The notes: generated from the letters alone by a model not told the origin. Shown: positions 35,601-48,218, counted from the stretch's first letter. The stretch is 64,000 nucleotides of DNA from Daucus carota subsp. sativus (GCF_001625215.2 NC_030386.2:19004545-19068544), one strand, 5' to 3'. Numbers and translations: made by a program.

Positions 35601-36953
35601 ACGCGAAGATAAATATTTAAGTCTTTTGTATCATATGTATATGCAGTGTTATTGCAGTTACAACATGGCTTCTGACTAGACATATCCATTCAATCAATCA
35701 TACCTTGAGAATCCAATTAATAGCAACAGCCCCAGGAATAGATTGGTTTCTAGAGACTCCAACTGAGTTCAAAAGTGTCTGTGTTGTGAAAACACCCATT
35801 GCTCCGCCAAAAAAATGCTACATGGGCATACAGAAGTAAGCAATTTTATTCATGACAAGTTGACAACAAGGGACCGAATGGTGAGAAGAAAATAATTACA
35901 CAAATCTAAACTGTACCTTCAATGCTCTCCATGTCATGTATGGGACATACGATGGGATAACACTATCGGGAAAACCTTCTGGAACTACATAAGATCTAAC
36001 AAATGAAACTAATTCCTGTAAAAAAACACCCATTAAGTAATGACCAAAACATTGTACTTCAAAAGCTAAATACTTAGCAAGTGGTCTTTTAAAACCCATG
36101 CACGTCGCTTTCAACACAGTCAAATTAACCTCAACAATTTAATGAATAAAAACAAAGTTGCATTTACAAAATCATGCATTAAAAACGCATAAAATTCATA
36201 CTGAAGTCAAATTTCAGTTGAACAGCAAATGTTCACTATACACAATATATATAATCACACACACACACAACACAAACACATGGTGGGGAACGGCACTAAC
36301 ATCATCAGGTGCCTTCTAATATTGCAAGCTGCTATTGAAACCAAATCCTTACTTCTTTGTCTTACAAATCTAATAATGAACTTAAATTTAGAACTAACGT
36401 CAACTACAAAACTGCGGTTGTATAGTCAGTTACACGTATGCCGAACTAAAGCCAAATTCAAGTTGATCTACACCATTTCATTCATATATATATAAACACA
36501 TATTAGAAAGATATACCACAAGCTAAAAGCACGAATCAATCAATATTTGCTAAATTGTCTTGCAAAACTAATAATGCACCTAAATTCGAAATAGTTAAAC
36601 TAACGTCAACAAAAAATTAGAAATGCACTAACATCAACAGGTGCTTTGGGTGATTGCAAGCTGACAGCACGAATCGAGCCTTTCGAAAACTTGGCAGGGC
36701 CAAATAAATCCTCATTCGGCGCAAAGTAATTCCACTTTCGGCCGTCGATCTCCTCGCTGCAAATCAACCGCAAGCTCGAATCAACGAACTGGTTCTGAAT
36801 TGGCGGCGGAGGCGCGGCGGCAGATGACTGCGGCGGCGAGGGCGGAGCGGAGGCGAGATTGGCGCTGATGCGGAGAGTCTCGCGGACGAGATGGCGAGGG
36901 TCTTGTGGTTGAGAGACGGTGGTGGTTTGTGATTGTGAGGGTTTGTGTTTCAT
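32624..36953 (-). CDS. RUS6: Root UVB sensitive 6-like protein (DUF647)
   Basis: Thirteen exons, all with GT-AG introns: 36953-36633, 36015-35917, 35817-35704, 35596-35525, 35450-35340, 35266-35147, 34652-34551, 34423-34351, 34083-34000, 33907-33843, 33701-33600, 33514-33335, 32689-32624. The sum is 1509 bases, giving 502 residues without a stop. Diagnostic DUF647 stretches are VPEGFPDSVIPSYVPYMTWR (exon 2), VAINWILK + DGAGRVGKMIFARQG (exons 3-4), GVELATAAVPHLFLPLACAA (exon 5), TRTPIYKAFARGENIGDVTA (exon 6) and the C-terminal LNPGRARLC (exon 13). As I recall it, the order and tail fit RUS6 rather than other RUS proteins. Arabidopsis RUS6 is essential for embryo development; RUS1/RUS2 act in root UV-B and vitamin B6 responses. 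The Pro/Ala-rich N-terminus (residues 30-53) is poorly conserved. A GA/CT-rich leader (36980-37030) precedes the ATG. Confidence 0.93.
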
Positions 36954-37697
36954 TGCGGGAATTGAGAATGAGAATGACGGTGAATCTCTCTCTCTCTATC
37001 TCTCTCGCTCTCAATATCTCTCTCTGTGAGAGGAGATATTGGGGGGATTATGTGGGGAGGGAGTGAAGAAGGCGCATTGGGATTAACGAGGGTGAATGCC
37101 AGGTGGCGGGGACTCAACTACGTGGAGAAAGATTGTTGTGACTCACTGTCAGCTTAATATGAATGCGAGAGAGAGAGATGGTTCTGGATAAAGATATCGA
37201 GAGAGATATATGACATAGGACGAGTTGAGCGAGTAATATTTATTCAATTCGAGTTAGATTTTTAGAGTTTTTTCTTATCGATCGAATATAAATTGAATAA
37301 ATATTTTAGATTTTTCAGCTTTTTCTCTAAATTAGATATATTTTTTAGATTTTTTTTTTGTGAAAGTAGATATTGAATTACTAAATAAGTAAATTCAAAA
37401 TAAAACAATTTGTATGATACAAATTTGAAGTTTAAATAAATTTTTTAGTAGACTCCAAATTTTAAAAGCACTTGACTATCTTCAAATGATTTTTATATAA
37501 TTAGATCAAGTAAAAATAAATAAATACAAATGTAAAAAACATTTTCTACACGCTATTTAAATATTACAACTTTTATTTAAAAGGAAATTTAAATATTTTT
37601 TCAAAATCACCCACTTTCTAAATATTTTCCTTTTTTGAAATCCACTTTCTAAATATTTAAAACCATGTTTGGAGAAGAAATATAAAATAGCCGATAA

Positions 37698-38070
37698 GAG
37701 CATCTCCAATGAGACTCTTAAATTATTTTTTAAAATATAATATAATATTTGATTCCTAGTGAGTTAAGATATTGAAAAAGAATTTATCTCCAATGCTCCT
37801 CTTTATACTTGCTCCTTATTCATATTTTATTCATATAAATGAGAGAGAAAAGTAAAAAGAGAGAAATGTTAGTGGTAAAGTTGGAGGGAAAATTATATTA
37901 TATTCATTTGAAAAATGTTAAGAGCTCCTACATGCTTTTTAAAAGAGAGGAGAGATGATGAGGTCTTAAATTTTTAAAGAGCTTCAATGAGTTCATTGGA
38001 GCTCTATTTCTTACCTTTCTCTTTAAATTTGAAATTAGGAGCTCATTTAGAGATTCCCTTGGAAATGCTC
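37698..38070. mobile_element. MITE (GAGCATCTCCAA family), TAA TSD
   Basis: Ends GAGCATCTCCAATG and, in reverse complement, GAGCATTTCCAAGG, flanked by TAA on both sides (37695-37697, 38071-38073). The interior carries further AGAGCTCC/GGAGCTC motifs. 373 bp, non-coding. The three-base duplication suggests a Tourist-like origin. Confidence 0.75.
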
Positions 38071-38240
38071 TAACATCGATACATCGTAAACTCGGCTAAC
38101 TTCGAAAATCAAATAAATTAAATCAAATTAAAGCAACAAAAGTGAACCCCGTTTTTTTAGCGCAAAGCACCAGGACACCCTTGCAGTGTTTCCGTTTCCC
38201 AGCCGTCACACACAGATAATGCTCCAACAAAAACCGTAAA

Positions 38241-38249
38241 AAACCCTAA
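38241..38249 (+). promoter_or_regulatory. Telo-box (AAACCCTAA) in the CLPX leader
   Basis: An exact AAACCCTAA lies 31 bases before the CLPX ATG. Telo-boxes are enriched in plant leaders and promoters of housekeeping and organelle-related genes. The role here is inferred from position only. Confidence 0.45.
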
Positions 38250-38280
38250 CCATCGCCGTCGCCGCCGCACAACCACCGCC

Positions 38281-41200
38281 ATGTCCTCCGCACTTCCACT
38301 TCTCCGATCAAAACTCCGTCCGCTCACGAGCGCCGCACTCACTGCCGTCTCCCTCTCCTCTCTCCGCCACGTCACCCCCTCCCTCCCTCACCACCACCAC
38401 CCCCTAGGGTTAGGGTTAGGTTCTCTATTTCCCCGGCACAAATACGAAGGCAGCTCCGACAATTTCGATCAGATACGCGCCGAATTGAAATGTCCACGTT
38501 GCGCCAAGCTGATGTACGTGTTGTTCTCGAACCGGCCGCTGTCGATTACGAAGAGTGAGGTAGGCATCTACCAGGCGCTGAACGTGTGTCGAAATTGTCG
38601 GACCGCGTTCTATTTTAGGCCGGTTAAGTTGGAGCCGTTGGAGGGGAATTTTATCGAGATTGGGAGAGTCAAGGGGTATGATGAGGAGGGGGAGAGTGGG
38701 AAGGTGGGGGGTAAAATGTGGGAGAAGTTGAGGGAGTATGGGAGTGAGGTTGTTGAGAAAGCGGAGAAAGTGGAGGGGGAGAGAGTTGTTAAGGAGTGTG
38801 GTGGAGAGGACGAGAAGTGGGCTGGGGGGAATGTAGGGAGGGAGTTGTTGACGCCGAAGGAGATATGTAGAGGACTTGATGAGTTTGTTGTCGGGCAAGA
38901 GAGAGCGAAAAAGGTTGCTAATGTGTTTGTGTTGTGAAATTCGGATTCGGTTTTAATTATGATTTTGATTGGCTTGTGTGATATTATATGTGAAATTTAT
39001 GTTTTTCTGTTATTTTGCATGGTATATGATTCTTGTTAGGTAGTTGAGAGCTATTACGATTGTGATTATGTTAAAGCATCTTATCTTACTATGAAGTTTG
39101 GATTTTGTTTTGATAAATACATGGGATGGGATACAAATGTTTATGTATGCATTTATAATTTCTTGTAGAAACATAGTCTAGAAATTTTACTGAAAGAAAG
39201 TGGTAAAATCTGTCAGAGCTTTAGTTTTTTATGGAGGTTATTGATTTTTTGTGATGAAGTTCTGATCTGGTTATGATAAATATACGTGATTTTATGTGTT
39301 CTTAGAAACATGAGTTCGAATATACTGGTTATTGAAGATTTCTAGGTATGTGTGTCACTATGAGTATATAATGTTAGTTTGTTAACTTCTATGTGTCTTG
39401 GCTCAATGGTCATGTTGGTGAAACCTAGACTTGCTTTGCATGTGAGTTACAAATAGTTAAAGAGTTCTTCTTGGAGTACAAAATATTTTCCTTTACTAAC
39501 TGTGGTTACTGTTAACATGGAGAGAATAGTTTCAGGCTTTGAAATTTGTATCTGATATACAGATTTTGAATTAGTTGTATCCTGTGGCAATAATGATTAA
39601 TGTTTTCCTGGATGAGTTAGACTTTAAGCGTTCTCTGCTTTTACTTATATGAATATCTAGTACGTACGAATATCTAGTACAGGCCTGAAGGAAACTAAAT
39701 TTGAAATTTCCCATGTCTTAAAGTCTGCATAGGAATATAACCTTCTTGTTAAAAATGATTTGCTACACTTGACACTTGGCATAAGTATTGATTTGCTTCA
39801 TGCTTTAGGTACTTTCTGTGGCAGTCTACAACCACTACAAAAGAGTGTACCACGGGGAGTAAGTATCTGAGCCTTCTCTTCCATTTCAAATTACAAGTAT
39901 TTTTCCATGTACCATCAGTTTATTTTATTTATATATGTTTTTTGTTATTCCATTGCACCTTCATACACAACAATATGTCTTGTTGTCTTATATTCTTTTT
40001 GGTTTCTAAATAACAAGAGAATAAAAAAGAAAGCTCTTTAACAGTCCCTTGTATATTATTATTCTTGTTACTGCTGCAAACTCTTCTTTAGTGTATTTAT
40101 GTGTATGCAGACTATTAGGAATTTAGCTGAAGTCATTAAATTTATAACCCTAATTTGGTAATAACTTGACGCATTTTAGATATCCGAAGAGTAAAGCAAA
40201 GTAGGCAGGTCACCAATATTGTTTATGAACAAAGTTTATTGGCACTGATTATAAACAGAAGTCCGCCTTTGATTCTGGAAAATAATTGTTACATTATTTC
40301 AAAAAAAAGATAATCTGCTATACTAGTAATCATTAGGATTCGTACTGTAATTATTGACTGATACAGTGATACTTAATATACTTTATCTGATATTGTACTT
40401 TTTAGAATTTACTGTTAGAGATTTATATTGGTTCTAATGTATGCACAAGGCACCTCACGAGAGCTTAATACCAGGTTTGATGCAGAGCCTGATAATGCTG
40501 GACTAGATAATGACGAAAATGATTATGTTGAGCTAGAAAAAAGTAATGTATTGCTCTTGGGCCCGACTGGCTCAGGTTTGCCTTTTCTCTTTATCTCTAT
40601 TATAATAATTTATCTTTTAATCTGGTGTCAATGAAATAATTCTGACCAAATGTGTTTTAACTTGTCACCTTTCTTTTCTGTACTGTTGAAAGTAGCTGGC
40701 ATGGTATATCGTTCTGCCATCTAAAAACTTATAGTTTGGTCTTTATTGCAAGGGCAGGAAAGACATTACTTGCTAAAACGCTTGCTCGTGTGGTAAACGT
40801 GCCCTTTGTGATTGCTGATGCAACAGCACTAACACAGGCAGGTTTGGAACAATTTAGTCCTTGCATCTAGTGCATGCTGAATTAAATTGAACTATATGGC
40901 TACTTGCTATATTGGTGTGCATCGATGTGTTATATGGTTTTATACAGACACCCATTAATTGATTTTCAAACAAATTAATCATCCGTCATTCTTTTGTCTA
41001 TTTGAATAACTAGTTATTGGCTCAGCAGGACTTAATGCAATGACTTATATTTTATGTTCAGTAGCATGTTTATATTATAATAATCAAACAATTGGGTGAT
41101 TTTAATATGACCTTGACATTAACATTATTTTAAGACTTGAATCCTTGTCTCCTGGTACTCATATTAGAGGCATGTAGCATGAACATAGTAAATAATGCGG

Positions 41201-44200
41201 GGTGCTTAGGAGCTTACTGAACCCAGAGGTTTGCAATTCCTGTTCGACTTCCTTGGGTTGGTGCCTTGATGCATGTGTAAATGTTGATTATTGTAATTGC
41301 TAGAGTTTTTGCATTTGACTAGTAAACTCTAGTTTGCAGTACAATGGCATATTGTTGTAATTTATGCATATTGTATCGACCCTCATAACAAGTTCACTCG
41401 TTCTTGTACCCTATTCATTGGAGCTCGTATATGTACCAGAATGACTCGCATTCCACAAAACACTCTACTTATGACTTGATAGTAATATTATTTTACAACT
41501 CTATTCTGTTTGTAAAATAGTCTGTGAGTTGAGTTATAACATTAGACTGAAGTTGGAACTCTGCAAGATAAGTGCCACCAACAATTTGCTTCATTTAGGG
41601 AAAAAAAACGATTTGCTTCTGGTTACTTCATTATGTTCTGGTTACTTTCATTGCCTATTTTGTTTGTTAGTTACAGTATGTCAAATTTTATCATTATAAT
41701 TTATGTTGATGCTTGCTTATCTGCCATATAACTGCTGTTATATTGCAGCAATTTTTTAATGGTACTAGTGAGTCTCTCCCCTTATCTCTATACTTCTCTG
41801 TCTTTCTCCAGGCAGGTTTTGTTGGAGAGGACGTAGAATCAATATTACACAAACTTCTCACGGTAGGTTTTTTGTTCATATAGTGTGGTTTCTCATTTTC
41901 GGCAATAAATTTTGAAAAACATAAGATACTTAATCGCTCGAAGCCTCAAATTATTTGACATGCCAAATACTTGATGTATATGAAACAGAAGGACTATCAT
42001 TGCCTTAAAAGCTAGAACACCATCACTCCTTAGTAGTCCTACCTGTCTTAACTCTTAAACCTATAAACTGTTGGTTGTCCAAGTGTCGATTAGTGATCTG
42101 AAACCTGATTACAGCTATAAATAATTTGAATAGCTTCGTGTTTGAACATCAACATGAGCGTTGGAAAATGTTATATCAAAATTAAAGTTATTTCTTCATC
42201 TTATTTTGTTACTGCAGCAATAATCTCTTTCACTTTTTAACTTGTTATTCTGTGCCTCAGATAAAAGTTATTTACATAATATTCTTTTTGGACTTTAGGT
42301 TGCTGACTTTGATGTAGAGGCTGCTCAGCAAGGGATTGTCTATATTGATGAAGTGGATAAGATAACGAAGAAGGTATTGGATGATATTATTGCATAAGTA
42401 TGAGGTTTTCGGTTGATTTCGGTGATAATACAAGCTGAGACTCTATGCAGGCTGATAGTTTGAATACCGGTAGAGATGTGTCTGGGGAAGGAGTTCAACA
42501 GGCGCTGCTAAAAATGCTGGAAGGGACTGTGAGTGTTTTATGATGAGTTGGCAGTCCGCTATGATTGTTATTATTTATTTAAATTGAATGTGCACTGAAA
42601 CTTCATGCTTCCATCGGTTTGACATAATGGCCCTATGCACAAATTCTGGATAAACATCCCCCTCCCCCCAAAAAAAAGAAAATAAATGAATAAATAGAAG
42701 TCCTAAAGACGGACACTGTCTGGTGTTTAAGAAGACACAATTCAGTGAGGTCCAAATCTAGAATTATTATGCTTTCCCATGACACAGTTTTGAAGGCGTT
42801 GCCTAGGTGGAATGGCGCTAAAAAATGGGAAGGTATCCAGTTTAATTTAATTCCAATAGGCAACGCAAATCAGGCGAGACCTATGTGTACACTGGGTGAG
42901 GTAGTCGGCGGCCCCTACGTGTAGGCCAACACTAGGCGAGTTAGGTGTTCAGCTATATAGATTAATTATTATTTTTTTATTGTAACTAATTTGATTTCGA
43001 ATATCTTCCTTGTTTTTGGTCTTTGAGTGGTAACATTAAACTTGTACCAACAGAATTAAACATTATACTCATAACAACAGTCTCAAAATTAACAAACAAA
43101 ACTAAATTAAGTTTATGCACTTTGATCAAATGAACTAATGTTACCTTGTTATCATTACTATTGCAAATAATAAAATTGTTCCCATAATATGTAAAATGTA
43201 TGCCTATATATAGCTGAACGCCTTGGCGTGCGCCTTTCCCACCTAGGACTTGGAGAGAACAATATTGTGCCTTCTATCACGTGGAGGGGAATCAGTTAGA
43301 GATTAAAATCTGAACAAAGAATTTGCATTTATGTATGTGGCCAGCATTGTGTATAAACCCTTGGAAGAGTTTATGCTGAGAGGATTTTATGCCGTTAATC
43401 ATCGACTATTCACCTGTTTCCATAATATTAAATTCCAGTTTCGAAGTTTCTATCATCATTTCTGGTGGTGAACTTGGACCATATTTGTTGTGTAGATTGT
43501 TAATGTTCCAGATACCAGGGCTCGGAAGCATTCTCGCGGTGATACTATTCAGGTGAGCTGCAATGTTCATATAGACACCCTTTGTTTAAAACTTATGGCC
43601 ATTGTGGTATTACTTTTGACTGTGACCTCTGATGATTTTACTTATCCCTAGTAATTGTGGTAATGATGATAAATTTGGGTAAAGTTTGTGTATCCTGTAA
43701 CTCTGTTTATGATTCCTTAATCGTAGAGTTAATAGCATCATGTTGTCACCTATTATTGTCAGTCTGCATATGGATCACACTTAATGAAGTGTAAGGAATG
43801 ACTTTTGTTTAATATATTAAAAATAAAAGATTTGCTGTTTTCACTTTTTAAGGTGATAATGAACAAGTGAACACACAATTTTGCTAAGAAGAAATGTGAA
43901 ATTTTGACACTCTAAATTCCAATTGGCTTTAAAGTTGGATATATTTACATATGACCAGCTAAATCAATATTAGCACAAACATGCCACCATTTGAACTTAT
44001 TTACATTATTAATATACATCAATAAGTGTTTTCATGGAGAATTGAGCTAGATCTTGCACATTGAGGTTGCTACTTACTACCTCTATAAAGGGGCCACAAA
44101 AAAGAAGTAGCTTCAGCTAGCACAATGTCAGTAGACACACCATACCACATTTATGGCCCTTTCTCAATTCTGGATTTGAACATCCCAGTTCAAACAAATA

Positions 44201-46512
44201 TATAAATAGACCGACTTGTATTACGGTATCTTTAGACTTATTAGGTAATGCAAAATGGCAAAGTATATATAGTGGACAGCTTGAAAGTTAGATAACTTTC
44301 GCTACTAGTTCTTTTCTTGATGCAATACAAATAGACATTGTTTTTCCAATTTTTGCTGATTTCGCAGCAATATTATTAATCTGGCTTGTGAATTGGCAGA
44401 TTGATACAAAAAATATCCTTTTTATATGCGGTGGAGCATTTATTGATTTGGAGAAGACCATTTCTGAGAGGTAGAATATTATCTGTTTTTGCTTGCTGGC
44501 AAAATTTTTAAGAAATGTGAACTTTCATTTCTTATACTTCAGACGAGAAGAATCATCCATTGGTTTTAGAGCTCCTATTCGGGCCAATATGAGAGTGGCT
44601 GGACTAACTAATGCTGTAGTGACATCATCGTTACTGGAATCTGTAAGATTCAAGTTTCAGCCTAAAATGGTTTCTCTACTGCATGTAGATATTCTACTTC
44701 ATGACTGTTCTACTAATGGTTTTTTTACCAAATTCATGTGTCACTTCTTTAAATTTACTATCTACCAGCTAGTTTAGCAATTTTAGCTAAAAGTAGATTT
44801 TAATCGGAGAGGTAGTTGTATGCCTTTTAAGACGGTCACTTGTGTTTGTCTAAAAGAAGTTGCTCCTTGGCATACCTTTAAGCTTTAGACATATTGGATT
44901 TAGCCTTAAAGCTGCCTTTGTATTGCAGGTTGAAACTGGTGATCTTATTGCTTATGGACTCATTCCTGAATTTGTTGGTAGGTTTCCTGTTCTAGTGACT
45001 TTATCTGCTCTGGATGAGGATCAACTTGTTCAGGTGTGTTCAATAGTTTATAACCCTGTTCAGTCACTTGTTTTATTTCATGACTTTCAGAGGAAGTTGG
45101 GCATGCTTGCAGAGTGATGAATAAGTTTTTAGTGCTTTGCTGTAAATGTAACTGAAATAGTAGATGCTATATTCGACTTATATTTATTGCACCTGTATTG
45201 AAAATTATAACAAGTTTTATATAAATATTATGTAGATGTTTATATACTCATTGTGCAAATATTCTTTTCTAAATTTAGGTATGATTCTTCTTGCTAGGTC
45301 CTTAAAGAACCCAAAAATGCTCTGTGTAGACAGTATCGGAAAATGTTCAGTATGAACAATGTAAGTTACATATGTTTTAGTCTGCTGTAAATATTTGATC
45401 TTGGCATTTATTTCTTGGCAACCTGATAGCAATTGGTACTGATGGAATAATGTTGTGGCTAAGTTTTAGTTTTTGACTCTGGCAGGTTAAGCTACATTTT
45501 ACAGATGATGCTCTGAGAATAATTGCAAAGAAAGCATTATCTAAGAACACCGGGGCGCGAGGCTTGAGAGGAATACTTGAAAATATTCTAGTGGAGGCAA
45601 TGTTTGAGGTAGTAATCAGGTCCCTCTTTGACATAGTCCATAGAGGTGGGAACATAAGGTGTAGATGATGTAAATTTCCGCAACGTAGATATATAAATTA
45701 ATTTTGTGAGGTACATAATCAGGTCCCTTTTTGACATTGAAATCAGCATTGCTCCAAATTATTTAGTATTATATTTTCTTAAATGGAGAAACAAGATGAT
45801 TTCCCTATGTCTTGGTGCATGTTGGAAGTATCCTAATTGGTACCTTTTACCTGTGTTGGGTTATACTAAAATGACTATAGTTGTTGTAAGGTCTTGAAAT
45901 AATTAATCTACATATATGAAGCCATTTTCGTGATATTGTGGAGGTTTTGTATTCCTCAAACAATTTGCTACACTGAAAATACAGATGAATGTATACCATC
46001 TATTGATATTGGTTTGGGATCACGCTATATCAGTGGATGTGTTGTTTTTTGTCATAATTTTATTTGCATTTTTGGCAGATTCCTGATGCTAAAATGGGTG
46101 AAGACCGTGTGGATGGGGTGGTTGTTGATGAAGATTCCGTAAGATCAGTGGGCAGATCAGGATGCGGAGCTAAAATTCTTTATGGAGATAATGCTCTGGA
46201 AGAATATCTTTATCAGTGGAAACCAGAAGACGAGATGGTATGTATTCGTTATGCAACTGTGTCAAGAACTCATAATTGCAATTTATTCTTTCAAGAAAGA
46301 AATGGATATTCCAAGTCCTACATTTCCCATGACATGGAAGTAAGAAATCATGTGATAAAAACTAGTTTAATTTTTAATGGTCAACAGCGTATTCAGCCTA
46401 AAAGGTGATGATGTTTTAATAAAATGATGGGATGTGATTTCAGGGAGCAGCAGCAGTCAAGGAAGTGCACGAGGTGGAGCAAGAGGTTCTAAAAAGAGCA
46501 ATGAGCTTGTAA
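38281..46512 (+). CDS. CLPX: ATP-dependent Clp protease regulatory subunit CLPX, mitochondrial type
   Basis: Exons: 38281-38913, 39809-39858, (40180-40190), 40450-40575, 40758-40841, 41816-41862, 42299-42373, 42451-42528, 43496-43552, 44400-44470, 44543-44642, 44929-45033, 45298-45360, 45486-45608, 46079-46237, 46444-46512; 1851 bases, 616 residues. The N-terminus is Arg/Ser-rich like a mitochondrial presequence. A C4 zinc finger follows (CPRC ... CRNC, exon 1). The AAA+ core has Walker A GPTGSGKT (exons 3-4), Walker [10 protein letters not shown] (exon 6), [14 protein letters not shown] (exon 7), [14 protein letters not shown] (exon 9), [10 protein letters not shown] (exon 11), and the sensor-2 Arg in TGARGLRGI (exon 13). 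It unfolds substrates for the CLPP peptidase in the matrix. Two oddities: pore loop 1 reads GFVGEDVES instead of GYVG, and exons 39809-39858 and 40450-40575 join in frame only through an inferred 11-base microexon. The rest is intact, so the gene is probably functional. Confidence 0.93.
42790..43245. mobile_element. Probable MITE in a CLPX intron
   Basis: Inverted motifs at the two ends: GGCGTTGCCTAGGTGG near 42795 versus CGCCTTTCCCACCTAGG near 43240, and GTGTTCAGCTATATAG near 42945 versus CTATATATAGCTGAACGCC near 43205. Both pairs centre near 43020-43080. The borders and duplication are not clear. Confidence 0.45.
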
Positions 46513-47149
46513 ACTTGTTGTCACTGTTTTAAGCCAACAAGCTCGTATCTTATTTTTGCCCTGGTGTATATATTTGTTCATAGAGATGGTTTTCCTTGAT
46601 TTCATAAACTAACAAGAGTTGAAGTGTCTGGTGTATCATAGCTGGTAGATTATTGTGCGCGGATGATGCGTGTAATATAATATATTTGGTTCTCATTAGA
46701 TTGACAATGCAATTAATACAGCTTTTTTTTTCTTATTGTAACATATAAAATCATCTGGATGGCCAGATTAGTAACAGTGCATGGAATGCAGCCCAACCGA
46801 TTGGGCGAATTGGTAACAATGTAATGTGCAAAATAACAGAGTTGAAAGAAATGATTCAAAATATTATTTATTAACGTATGTCATACATGTTTGTTAATTA
46901 GAAAGACAATGACTCTGTACAGGAAGCAGCAAAAAAGATATCCCCGTGCAACTTATGTACAAGTACTCAGAGTCTCAGACAGAAGCAGAGCAAGAAATCA
47001 ACATGTCTTGGACTAAATAATCTGATTCTGTCAGAAAATATTACTCCTGTCATCTTCATTCATTTCTTTATATTTTTCTAAATTCTAGATATGCTATTCT
47101 GAATTATTTACATATTAAACTTTCGAAATCTGTAAGGCCATCAGGTTCT
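46513..47149. other. CLPX 3' flank, no gene
   Basis: AT-rich sequence after the CLPX stop. No open frame with recognisable content. Confidence 0.4.
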
Positions 47150-47635
47150 TGGAAGCGCTTTTGGCAGGAATGGACCTAACCCATATCTTGGAAGTCCGAC
47201 ATTTGAGAGCTTTCAGTGTCTCGATACTCGTGGTCAAGCAGTTTTCAGGAGAGTACGAGCAAGGAGAGCGTCAAATCAAAGCCTAAGCCGCTAGACGTGA
47301 TAATGCCTTGTTCTTTGAATTTTTCGAACTAAATGGCATGGAGAATAACAGCCGAACTGATGTCCTGTCCAGATTGACTTCGTCCAAGACTCAGAATCTG
47401 ACCGGGTCCATATATTTGATCAAAGTTAAAGTCCCATGACTCGATAAGAAAGTTCGCTTAGAGATTCACTAGGAGATCAACTGGATGACTCTAATCCGAG
47501 CATATCTGGAGAAGGGTCTGCTACTTCTGGGAAAGAAAGAGCCACAGAAAGTGAAATACATCCGAGCATATCTGGAAAAGGGTCTGCTACCTCTGGGAAA
47601 GAAAGAGCCACAGAAAGTGAAATACAGAGCAGTGA
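47150..47635 (+). pseudogene. Ty3/gypsy pol remnant (RNase H to pre-integrase part), left piece
   Basis: Plus-strand pieces are typical of gypsy pol between RNase H and integrase: VVKQFSGEYEQGERQ (about 47230-47275), ENNSRTDVLSRLTSSKTQNL (about 47340-47400) and WMTLIRAYLEKGLL (47482 onward). Frames are broken by stops. A 66-base direct duplication (47494-47559 and 47560-47625, two differences) repeats the last segment. The remnant is interrupted by the copia element and resumes at 52867. Confidence 0.65.
47494..47625 (+). repeat. Two-copy 66-bp tandem duplication inside the gypsy remnant
   Basis: Units 47494-47559 and 47560-47625 differ at two positions by eye. The length is a multiple of three, so the short frame (from 47485) stays open and repeats IRAYLEKGLL.LGKKEPQKVK. 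It is a decayed-element accident rather than a real gene. Confidence 0.85.
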
Positions 47636-47801
47636 TATTGGGGAGACAGCAGTCAAATAGTAAATAAGTCAGGGTAGTTTTGTAAATAGTTTAAAACAGA
47701 TTTAAGCGGGAAAAGTAGTTAGAAGTTGGTGCATCAGTTTTGTATATATTCATCTGTAAGCTTCTCTTTTCATTTCAAGAAATACAGTTTACATTTCTAT
47801 A
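47636..47801 (+). repeat. 5' LTR of the copia element
   Basis: 166 bp, starts TATTGGGGAGACAGCAG and ends ACATTTCTATA. One base differs from the 3' LTR (AAAACAGATTT here, AAAACGGATTT there). Confidence 0.93.
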
Positions 47802-48218
47802 TGGTATCAGAGCCAGGTTGGCTCGCTACTCCGCTCCATCGCACACATCCACTCTGGTTCGCACCATCGCTTCACCACCGCAACATCACCACCGCATCAC
47901 CGTAACTTCATCGTCACGACGAGATCATCGTATCACATCTTCACACATTCCGCACTCTACAACAATCACGAATTCACAATAGTTATCAGATAAGCACTTC
48001 ACTCTTTGATTCGTTACTGTTCTTGATTCTTCACTCTTTGATTCGTTACTGTTCTTGATTCTGCTTAATTGAGAATAGCTGAATAATGAATTGAGTTGAA
48101 ATTGTTGCAATTCATTCATTCTGGTTTGTTATATTGACACAATCATTGAGAAATTGATGTGTTGTTCTTGATCTAATTGACAAGAATCTGTTAGTTTTTC
48201 TTGAGTAGTTGATCTTCT

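Larger units (their letters stand above)
36954..38280. promoter_or_regulatory. Shared upstream region of RUS6 and CLPX
   Basis: 1.3 kb between two start codons in head-to-head orientation. It contains the RUS6-side (CT)n leader at 36980-37030, an AT-rich middle, one MITE (37698-38070) and the CLPX leader with a telo-box. Whether it works as a bidirectional promoter cannot be read from sequence. Confidence 0.5.

Noticed and set aside
38403..38422. Telomere-like TAGGGTTAGGGTTAGG within CLPX
   Set aside because: Lies in frame in the presequence (Leu-Gly repeats); too short for an interstitial telomere claim.
38425..38898. 157-codon minus-strand frame inside CLPX exon 1
   Set aside because: Antisense shadow of the G-rich CLPX exon; sequence is biased and has no family features.
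47485..47667. Small tandem-repeat peptide gene
   Set aside because: Better explained as a duplicated piece of a Ty3/gypsy remnant truncated by the copia LTR.
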